Positions 55,416 to 64,000 of a stretch of DNA of 64,000 nucleotides are shown piece after piece. The notes beneath the pieces are model-generated. The model was not told the DNA's origin. It was given only the letters and a program-made list of their open reading frames with translations, and ran no database searches. The translations under genes and the position numbers were made by a program. This stretch comes from Pseudoneurospora amorphoporcata. Its lineage: Eukaryota; Ascomycota; Sordariomycetes; Sordariales; Sordariaceae. The stretch spans positions 62,001 to 126,000 of the forward strand of contig MU859127.1 of assembly GCA_033297205.1 (NCBI GenBank), read 5' to 3'. Positions within the stretch are counted from its first letter, which is position 1; every line of letters begins with the position of its first letter.

Positions 55416-56123
55416 GGGAGGTGGAGTTTGGAGCTTCACTTGAAGATGGGAGTGAGATGATGACTGGTATGTGAATGAGGAGTCGGATGTGTATACCTAA
55501 TGGGCTATACCTCCGGATACCTACATACATAATGGGCTATATATAGCGAGGGAGTTTGCTGGTTATCTTGGGTCAAAAGGTTAGACTACCTTACCTATCT
55601 ATCTGCCATTGCAGTTGAAAAAAGAATACCACTTTTTGTTTTGCTCATGGCGAGAAACTGATATTTCCCTTGAAAGCATTTCCTGGATTGCGAAATTAGA
55701 GTATGTCTCAAGCAACGTCTGCCCGTATGAATTTGAACAGTCGACAACCATTGCCTGCCTTTCAGGTTTCGAGTGATGTTTTTCCACAAAGACCAGCCGA
55801 CATGTACAAGACCCCGTACGATCAAACTGGCTTCGTCTCACCAAACAAAACTTCATCGACATACCTAGAAATGTTCTGATGTACCACTAGTCAACCTTTC
55901 AAGAGATTTGTCTTCCAGGACCCTGAGTTACAGGTGGCGGTTGATATGAGGTTCAACTTGTGCACTTGAACACCTTGGGGATACTCTGGGGGGTCATTGC
56001 GTGGACCGTAAAGTGGTTTAAATACCTAAACTTCGAATATACACCTCTTCGTTGTCGTCTTGACGGCCCTCGATCAGGACAACAGCTGGTGATGATGCTT
56101 CGAGACTCACTTCACGACACCGG

Positions 56124-56137
56124 TAACCCTAACCCCC
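56124..56137 (+). repeat. Telomere-like motif TAACCCTAACCCCC
   Basis: Two CCCTAA-phase units in intergenic DNA about 700 bp downstream of the metalloprotease gene; not close to a known start codon. Confidence 0.6.
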
Positions 56138-58412
56138 AGGCGATGGAGCTTCTCCCCGACTACATCGTATGAACGACATTGCAGCCGCAATTGTCGGGGC
56201 TCAATAACCTGGTGCTGAATCATGCGTGATGCGAAAGCGGATGCCGGTTACGGTTTGTTTGTTGACATTGGCCTCTCTGCTCTTTAAGCCCGACATGTTC
56301 GCATCTCGTATCCGAAATGTTGGCGGAGGGCAGCCGGCACTCGAACCCGGCCGGAGCGTCGGGGCTACACGGACTCAGAAGCTGGGATGAGGCGTCCGAG
56401 CATTTCATTCATGATCCCCGACCCCCGTCCCGGCAGTCCAAATTCCGGATGAACCGGTGCCAACCGTCAGTCTTGGCTTGTGCTTCTCAATGATCTCCGT
56501 GACTCCGCCAGCTCCGAACGTGCTAGCGTTTAGGACCAGTGGTCATCGGTGCAAAACCTCGACGGTGCGGTGCCGACAGGCAAGACAGGTTACACCCGAG
56601 AGCCTGGTATAACTCCCGAAAACTCGTCATGGCTTCAACATGGCATGGTGTGCCCCGATGGCGCCCAGGGTACAAAATGGATAAAAGGGCATGGGACTTC
56701 CTGGGGTCATGGTGTTGCAACAGGGGAAGAAAACAAGGCCGTTGTCACCGAGCTTGTTATGACTGTTTATGGGTGTACGTACAAGTTCATTGTGATTGAT
56801 GCCTGCTTGTGACACTCATCTTCTTCCTCGATCTTGTACCTGCTTTGTTGGTTGAGGCTGGACAGCAAGCCAACTCGATTAGGTATAAGACCCCACGTTG
56901 CCAGACTCTCAGACTCGAGAGTGTTATTGAGTATGAAGTTACAGTCTCCACGAGGTGGCTCTCTTGATGGAGATGCCGGTATCAAATCATCTCGGTAGAG
57001 GATTATAATAGCATTGGGCTGGAACAAGGGGGGACGCCCGAGGCAACAGAGACAATAGCCCGAACAGTGAAGTGATATGATGTGATATGATTGAATCGGC
57101 GCTACTCGAGGAAGTGCTTACACTAGCTTGTTTGATTGTCGAGATGGGGTGGATGTTGAGGCGGCGCAGTGTAATTCTAGAACCAGGGAGACAGGCTCTT
57201 TTGAGAGTTCATGGCCAACCGCTCGACTTGATGCTCTGCGGGCACTGCGGCCGCCAATCTGCCGTATTATAGTGTGGATGATCGGGTCCTGCTTGGTTCC
57301 CCATCAACTACCTTACCTACATAACAGCGGCCTCATGACAGGCTGACAGAAGAACCTCAGGCGGGTCCTAGTCGCGACCCGAGGATAGGCGTCATCAGGA
57401 TGTTTAGAGGAGGAAGATGCGAAACCGAAGACAGGGAGAATGGATTGGTCTTGTGTCTGACTCTTGACATTTGACAGGTGGTGAAGTCTGTTCCAGGCCG
57501 ACTGTTCACGGCCGGCGGTTCAGTGCACTCCATGGCCGCCACGTGACAAAGGGGGGAACCCGACAACTTGGGGGGCTCGGGTCCGCGGGTCAGGGACAGA
57601 AGTTGCCGTCAACCCACTGCAGAGCGAGAACCAAGCGGAATCGTCGTAGAATGCGCCCGATCTCGAACCGCGCCGAGAAGAGGGCAAGAGCAAACGAGTG
57701 GAGAGTGAAGGCAGCACAGGCCACAGAGAGCGTCCTCCCCTGTGACGACGGGTCTGGCGGGTGCCCCTGTGCCCCTGTCCAGGTACCTTATGCCTGGACC
57801 CCCTCTTCCCCCCGCCCCTGGCATCGCTCAATTTGTGACCGGGAATTTGCCGATTCCACGCGCGGCGCAAAAGTTGGAAGTGTCACGGCGGGAGACACCT
57901 GTGAGTGAACAAGACGGAACTGGAAGAGGACGAGGAAGGAAATCAACGCATCCCGTTTCGGCAACTGTGCTCCATTCAGGTTCGGTAATTCATTCGCTCG
58001 ACATCATCCAACTTTATGCCCTTTTGTCACGTTTTCTTTCTTTGAGCCTTGGCCTTAATCCGACTAGACCAGGTTGCCATTCGGGTTCTACACTAACGGG
58101 ACCACTCCGGACGCCAAAAGTACCTAACAAGACAGGCAAGACAAGGACCACAGTCTCCAAGCCAAGAACCACCACCTCGACGGCCAATAATCCCCAACGC
58201 GACCACCCAATCTGCGCTCGGCCCACGCCTTCTTTTCTTTTCCAACCGTCCTCTAGATGCAAGACTTTCTTCCCGCTTTGCAATCTTCAGTCTTGCTAGG
58301 GGCCCTTTTTCGCTTTCTGTCTCTCCAGTCCAACTAGGTGCCGAACGAGATAACGAGGACCACCGAGCGAGTGAGCGACAGCCCAAAGACCCGTGGACGA
58401 GCGAGCCAACTG

Positions 58413-58459
58413 CACTACACTACACTACACTACCGGTACACTACACTACACTACACTAC
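58413..58459 (+). repeat. Pentanucleotide repeat (CTACA)n
   Basis: About nine copies of CTACA, interrupted once by a CCGGTA, in the probable leader of the Zds1-like gene. Confidence 0.9.
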
Positions 58460-59044
58460 GCTAGGTCATCGATCGAAGCGAGCGAACGAGAGCGAGCCTC
58501 CCGACTGCCAAATTGTGATACGCCCTCACTTCGTTTTATCGGCGCCCACCAAACACTCGCTGATACCAAGCAAAGCCCGCAAAACCCGCAAAACCCAGCC
58601 CTCATTCTTGCCCTTCCACCCCCGAGACAGCGTGACCGCATGCTACAGTCGACCGAGACATCGATTACTCCGATCACGGCTTGATATTACCGGCCCTCGA
58701 TCCCGTTCCCCGAAAGCTGAAGCACCACGCGCACAGCCCGGGGAGGCCCTGTGACGTTGTTTCCAGGCGCACCTGCTATACCCGCCAGCCCTGTCTGCCC
58801 TGCTTTGTCAACGCTTGTCGCGAATATTGTTTGACTGCCCGTCTGTCTGACTGCTTGCCTGCCTGCCCTCTTGTCTGAGGCGCCATCGCTACCCGCGCCA
58901 GGTCTCGCTGATCTGCTCATGATAGCCGACTGATACAGCATTTCACGATCTTGTCTGGTTGTGAAAGCAAAACAAGGCACCCGAGGGCTGCTGTGGCATC
59001 TGTCCTTCTTCCTCCCGCAAATAGGCCTCTCTTCTCTTTTCTAG

Positions 59045-61945
59045 ATGATGGTGCGTCCGCATTTCCTCCTCGCTGGGTCCCGACTCCCGGAAGCCGGGAT
59101 TTGGATCCATGCTCTCGGCGGAGCCGCACGTCAATTTCCGATATGGATACCGCGTGTCGCTTCCTGGGCGATCGTCTTCGCATGCGAGACATGGAAAAAA
59201 TTATGGGTCCTTGTGGATCGGGAGAACCTCCTTTCGACTGACCAACCTGTTGTTATTCCAGCAGACCTCATCCCGTCCCCGAGGCGATGTTGGCTCCAGT
59301 TTCGCTAGCCGACGCGGCCACGACCGACTGTCGATATCTGACCCTAGCCGCCACGTCACCGAGACCATAGGAACCATGTATACCATTGACGACGACGACT
59401 CCGGTCCCGAAGACGGCCGCCGGGCTAGCCGCCCCCTTAGTTTCGTTGCGACCCAGGGAGATCACTTAGAGCGCCTTGCTAGCCTCGCCGAGGAGCCCTC
59501 TGAGGAGAACTCGGGAGATGAGCTGCGCTTGGTCCGGACAACCTCCGACAAAAACAAGTCAACACTACACGATTCGACCGGTGGAAAGAGGGTCAATGGT
59601 GGGTTCATAGGAGGAGACGCCGTGACGAACTCCAACACCTTCCCAGCGAGGATATCAAGCGATACGAGTAGCTCGTCAGAAAGGCCGACCTCCCCGCTTT
59701 CGCCAACACGCTCAATACGGGATCTCCAGGCCGACGGACCGGCCTCTCAGTTCCCCATGACGAATATCGGCGACGCCAACGACATCGCTCAAGAGTTGAG
59801 TAATCTGCAGGCACTGCGACGACTATCGATGGATGTTGGGGGTTTCAACGATCCCGACCTCCTTCCTTTCTCGAACATGGGCCTGGTCCAGTCCGGTCCA
59901 CCAACGGGCGAAGATGACGAAGCAGACCCGTCCCGCCTGCTGTGGGTGCCCGCGAGAGTACATCCGGAACTTGAACCTACGGCGTTCAAGGACTTCTTGG
60001 AGAATCGTGTGCAGGCAATAAAGCGGAGGTCCAGTGACTCCATGTTGTCGGTTGACCTGAACCGAAGTGACTCGACAGGTGGAGGGGGCCTGAGGAGGAA
60101 AAAGTCGATGCTCTCTCGCCAGATCAAGCCGACCAGTGAGGGTATTGACTACGTGGATGGTTCGGAGAGGCTGCAGCGGCAGCGCTCCCGGCATGGCGAT
60201 GGCAATCCAGAACCTAGCCTGGGCGAGTTGGTAGATGATCCCGCCAAAGCAGTCAAGAAGCCGGCGCTTGAGACTCACCAAGAGGTGGACGAGGGTGACG
60301 CCCCGATATTTCCTGCTCCAAGTATGGGTCTAAGACGCTCCACAAAGACGACATACAGAAAAAGCGGCAGCGTACGCGGGAACAAAACGACATTCTCGAA
60401 GAGGATTTCCGGAAGGCAGTCATCCGAGCATGAAGATGACATGCTCCCTGTCCCAACAATGGACGAGGCATCAAGTCAAGGCCTGAAGAGGGTACAGTCC
60501 GAGCCGGTCCTGGCCGATCTCTACTCACAACCTGAGAAATCGGTGCGAAGACGGGAAAACTTTACACGCGAGACCCCGGGCTCATCCGACGACATAACTG
60601 TACGACGATCGTTAGAAGACACCCCCGCCGGCGGTCTTACAGATGAACCAAAGCCGATCAGCCCGCCTGCCCCGGCACCAGCGGAGGCTCTCCCTGTCAA
60701 GAAGGTTCCATCCATCCCGCCACCCACAGTCGCCCCGCCGCCGGTGCCTGCAATTGTTGAGACGCCGCCAGCAGAGATAAAGGATCAGACTTCGCAGTCA
60801 CTCCCCGATAAGACCTCCACTAAGAAGGCAGAAGAACCTTCGACCCGCTCCGAGAAACGTCCGTCGCTTGAGTCAACCCAGTCAACAGCGCAAGTTAATG
60901 GCAAGAGTCAGCCTAAGCCTTCTGCGCCGAGCGTGGCCACGCAGCCCCCGCCGGTAGTGGATGAGAAGAAAACGGACAAGAAGGCAAAAGAGAAGGAGGA
61001 GGTCGAAACCCCTACCAAATCGTCTGGGTGGAAATGGTTCAAGAGCGATGAGAAGGAAAAGAAGAAGCGCGAGAAGGAGAAGGAGCGCGAGAGGGAGGAG
61101 CAAGCTCGGAAAGCGAAGGCCAAGGGCGGAGACAAGAGCCACGATGCGACCAGGTTGGATGTCCTACAAAACTCTATTGAAGGTGCTTCCAAGGGCCGAG
61201 AGAGCTTGGTACTGGATCGGGAGAGCATCGACAGTGGCAGGAATGAGGAAAAGAAGAAGGAGACCAAGAAGGAGAAGGAAGGCTTCTTTGGTGGCCTTTT
61301 CGGAGGCAAAAAGAAGGCTGATAAGGAGCCCGCCAAGAAGAAGGAGCAAAGGCCACTTACTCCAGAACCTCCTCGCCGAAAACTCGTTCCCGATGTCGAC
61401 TACTCTTGGACTCGCTTCCCAATTATTGAAGAGCGAGCCATTTACCGGATGGCTCACATCAAGCTTGCGAATCCCCGCCGATCCTTACAAAGCCAAGTCC
61501 TGCTTAGCAACTTCATGTACTCGTATCTGGCTAAGGTCCAGGCCATGCATCCCCAGCTCAATGTGCCCACCTCACCGCAGCAAAGACGGTTAGAGGAAGA
61601 GCGCAAGCGCCGTGAAGCCGAACAGAAGGCGGCACAGCAGCGAGCGATGGAGCAACTTGCTCTTGAACAACAGATGGCAGCGATGTCTGGCCAAACCGAT
61701 TTCAACTTTGAGTACCATCGCGTAAGTCGACGCTCACCTAATCCGTTTGATAATCAGAACGCTGACATTTCATACAGTCTGGTAATGACTACGGCGAGGC
61801 ATCGGGCGGCGGCACTCAGTACGTCGATGACGCTCAGATCTACGAATACGAGCAACAACGGAACGAATCTCGCGCCCGGCATGAAAAACAACAAGAAGAA
61901 TATCGCAACAAAGGCAAAGATGACGAGGATGGCGACATGTGGTAG
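59045..61945 (+). CDS. zds1: Zds1-like protein phosphatase 2A regulator
   Basis: Preferred model has three exons: 59045-59050, 59262-61721 and 61778-61945, giving 877 aa. The last intron (GTAAGT..ATACAG, 56 nt) is clear. The first, 211 nt, is inferred: ATGATG followed by a GTGCGT donor, a CTGACC branch site and a TTCCAG acceptor, giving MMQTSSRPRGDVG. An unspliced ATG at 59109 is also in frame. Yeast Zds1/Zds2 bind the PP2A-Cdc55 phosphatase and affect mitotic exit, polarity and mRNA export. The diagnostic C-terminal Zds domain is at about 715-765 (EERAIYRMAHIKLANPRRSL, QVLLSNFMYSYL). Before it are a conserved RHVTETIGTMY segment near 40, long disordered Ser/Pro stretches, and a Lys/Glu-rich coiled region near 570-700. 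The C-terminus ends KGKDDEDGDMW. Confidence 0.88.
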
Positions 61946-63658
61946 GGCGGCCATCGCCCATCTTCTAGCTAGTTGAGCCTTTGCCTAACTGGTTGGGGTG
62001 TTCTGTGGTACCAGTCCTAGGCCAACACTCTGGTGGGTGCAACTATACATCATGCTTGACGAACGCCTTGCCTCGAGAATTAAGAGGCGGGCCCGGGCTG
62101 CTGTATAGTGTGAGAGGAGGTAGTAGGACATTGACAAGAACATATTGTACTTACCTAATCTTCCCTTTTTTTTTTATAACTTTGTAAACAAGAGCAGCAG
62201 CAGCAGCAGGAGCAACAAGACGAAAAGGCAGCCCAGCAGCAGCGAGCATCGGGATTGGCGTTTCGGGATACAATGGATGACATGGAAGGGGGGGAGGTGG
62301 CGAGGGTGAGGAAAGATATAAAGATATTTGGGTGTTATAAAAGAGACAAATGGTTGTTTGGAGGTGAGTGTATGGCAGGTAGGAATTGGGCTGGACGTTA
62401 TTGGAATTTGATTTTTTTCAACATGTTGAAAGAGTCGGGATCTATTTTTGAGAGAGAGAGAGAGTTTATTATCTTGATTGGTACCACAACGCGGAACTGC
62501 TGTCACGGCAGCTTCTCGACAATCCTCCTCCGAGTGGGAGTAAGTCTCGTCTTGATGGTCTTGGGCTGATCTCGCTCTACAACGGTGAAAATCGCAATTT
62601 GGGCTTCTCCATCGAGTGAAGCTCTCATCATTGGTACATTGTCCAACTTGTCAAAAACTCAACATGACTCCTTGTTCACGCCTTGCCGTTCGGTTCAAGA
62701 CGAGCTTCCCCTGCCTCTTTGTCTACGATCAGCAAGCATAGCTCATCTTTCGAAGCCTCATGCGACTCACCAAAAATTTACCAAAACAAGTTGTAAGATG
62801 ATGCATAAACGGAGCCTCGCCGCTGGGCATGTTGCTGATCGGCCAATTGCCGTCTTTTGCTGATCGGGATGTCCTGATGTGTGTGACTGACAGACTGTTG
62901 GCAGCGCCTGGCAGGGCAGGGCGGTCTCGAAGGCGGTGTCAGCCCATCTGCCTGGTCGTGCCTGCCCCCTCAACAGGGAAGGCGGGAAGAGAGCTGCAAG
63001 TACCAAGGTACCCACCCGGGCCGTCCAGCTAGAGCCCAGGCAAGAGACGGGAGATACCTTACCTTACAGCGAGCCAGAGCTCCCCTACCGTTGTCCCCTC
63101 CTCCAGCTGTCTGGCCTCAGTTTCCAATCACTGCAGCACCTGTCCCGGCCAACTCTGAAAATCTTCGGACCTTCCACTTGTCGACGAAACAAGCGAAACA
63201 TCACCACAACCACCATCCAAACTTATTCTCCTGCTGCCGCGTCCTCGAGGCCTTCTTTGACCTCCGCTTCGTGTAATATTCTTCCTTACCTTGATCCAAT
63301 CCTCGGGCCGCCGTCGTCCGTTTCTGCTTGATACCCCGCCTCACGGTCGCGACCAAACGGCCGTCTGTTGCTTCAGCTTTCGGCACCATCACCGCCCGGT
63401 TGCGCATTCGTCGACAAACCGAAGTTGACTTCCACTTTCCACCACATACTTGGCACCCTACTACCACGCCCGCCGTCAGCTACTTATTTTACTTACCTAC
63501 CTTTCAAACCCCGTTCGTCACGCGTAGCTTCCATTACATTCGGCCTTCAGCTCTTTCTCCAACACCTCTCCTCCTCCATCTGGTCGCCGAAGCCAGCAAA
63601 TACCTAACCTCCCCCCAACGCACATCTCAGTCTTCTCTCGTGAAGCACCTCTACCGGG
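61946..63658. other. Intergenic region after the Zds1-like gene
   Basis: No gene supported. Includes a CAG-rich tract (about 62196-62250) that reads Glu/Gln-rich in one frame but lacks a start or splice context, a GA-rich run near 62452-62463, and from about 63050 a CT-rich leader with ACCTTACC and ACCTACC motifs before the next gene. Confidence 0.5.
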
Positions 63659-64000
63659 ATGGCATCTGTGAGCTTCTCCTTCCTTCTACTCTGCTTCTTC
63701 TCCTTGCTTCACCAAGTTCCCCAACCCCCATGCCACCATGCACTCGGATCACCGTCACGTCTCGCCGAGCATGTCTGGCTGCTGTCTGTCGCCTTGACCG
63801 CCCGGGGCTGTCTACAAAGCTCGAGCTGACACGCCCCACCTTGGGCTCTCGCTACTACCTTGACGCGTGTTTGCTAACTTTGCCCGTGCCTCGATAGCAA
63901 CCCCGTAATACATACAACGCCCCCGGGTTCTTGCCCAATGGTGCCGCTCCTCACCAGGGCCCAGTACCCGGCGCTACACCTCTCCTCCCGAACCAAGGCC
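63659..64000 (+). CDS. 5' end of a gene running off the window
   Basis: Partial gene. Exon 1 (63659-63667) codes only Met-Ala-Ser and ends at GTGAGC. A 230-nt intron with a TTTGCTAACTTTG branch site ends at GATAG, and exon 2 opens at 63898 as QPRNTYNAPGFLPNGAAPHQ, in frame to the window end (at least 37 residues). The visible part is Pro/Gly/Gln-rich and probably disordered, so no family can be named. A long CT-rich leader precedes it. Confidence 0.65.

Larger units (their letters stand above)
55416..59044. other. Gene-poor 3.6-kb region upstream of the Zds1-like gene
   Basis: No gene is supported. The region contains a telomere-like motif (56124-56137), a CTACA tandem (58413-58459) and many short frames without coding character. 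The last kilobase (from about 57900) is CT-rich and is probably promoter plus a long 5' leader of the Zds1-like gene, as often seen for fungal regulatory genes. Confidence 0.5.

Noticed and set aside
56320..56400. CTCGAACCCGG stretch as a tRNA T-arm
   Set aside because: The T stem is off by a base and no matching acceptor or anticodon arm lies at the right distance.
62196..62569. Gln-rich frame after the Zds1-like gene as an extra exon
   Set aside because: The Zds1-like frame ends cleanly at 61943-61945 and no splice route leads to this frame; best read as a CAG repeat in 3' DNA.

Overview
This window is a 64 kb piece of nuclear DNA from a filamentous ascomycete, most likely a Sordariomycete of the Neurospora/Sordaria type. 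The evidence is short GT-AG introns (about 50-230 nt, often GTAAGT or GTGAGT donors with a CTAAC or CTGAC branch-like site), monocistronic genes on both strands, abundant microsatellites in intergenic and even coding DNA, TTAGGG-type telomere-like motifs, and a fungal gene set (Rap1, Swf1, Fmc1, Aha1, Ncr1, Zds1 and Met10 homologues). It is a draft assembly: a 10-N gap flanked by long poly-T tracts lies at about 37.2 kb. No tRNA, rRNA, CRISPR array, intact transposon or virus could be supported.

Layout. 1.8-7.2 kb: sulfite reductase flavoprotein subunit, then a mitochondrial hydroxyacid-oxoacid transhydrogenase (three exons). 7.8-10 kb: a low-complexity ORF of unknown function, followed by microsatellite-rich DNA. 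11.3-14.9 kb (minus): a large Rap1 telomere protein with BRCT, three Rap1-type Myb repeats, IQ-like and ARID-like segments, an acidic tract and a Rap1 C-terminal region. 15.8-17.2 kb: Swf1 DHHC palmitoyltransferase. 17.4-19.6 kb: a divergent pair of mitochondrial genes, an EngB-type GTPase and the LYR protein Fmc1. 20.8-27.6 kb (all minus): a berberine-bridge-type FAD oxidase, an APH-type phosphotransferase and a nitrilase-superfamily hydrolase. 28.5-29.6 kb (minus): the Hsp90 co-chaperone Aha1. 33.3-36.9 kb: a long, mostly disordered protein with a helical C-terminus. 37.6-39.5 kb (minus): a cytochrome P450. 42.3-46.2 kb (minus): the NPC1 homologue Ncr1. 47.2-48.5 kb (minus): a CUE/DUF1771/Smr protein. 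50.6-52.6 kb: an amidase-signature hydrolase. 54.4-55.4 kb: a secreted pappalysin-type metalloprotease. 59.0-61.9 kb: a Zds1-like PP2A regulator. 63.7 kb to the end: the first exons of a gene that runs off the window.

Most of these are housekeeping genes (sulfur assimilation, telomere maintenance, mitochondrial assembly, protein lipidation, sterol traffic, chaperoning, cell-cycle phosphatase control). They do not form an obvious pathway cluster. The three consecutive minus-strand enzymes (20.8-27.6 kb) and the separate P450, amidase and protease look like accessory metabolism. The most interesting signals are the elaborate Rap1 protein and at least six short interstitial TTAGGG motifs, five of them within about 500 bp upstream of genes and one about 30 bp from the rap1 start codon itself. 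I found no convincing wholly new system. Gene models were built by reading splice sites and conserved protein segments by eye, without alignments or transcripts.
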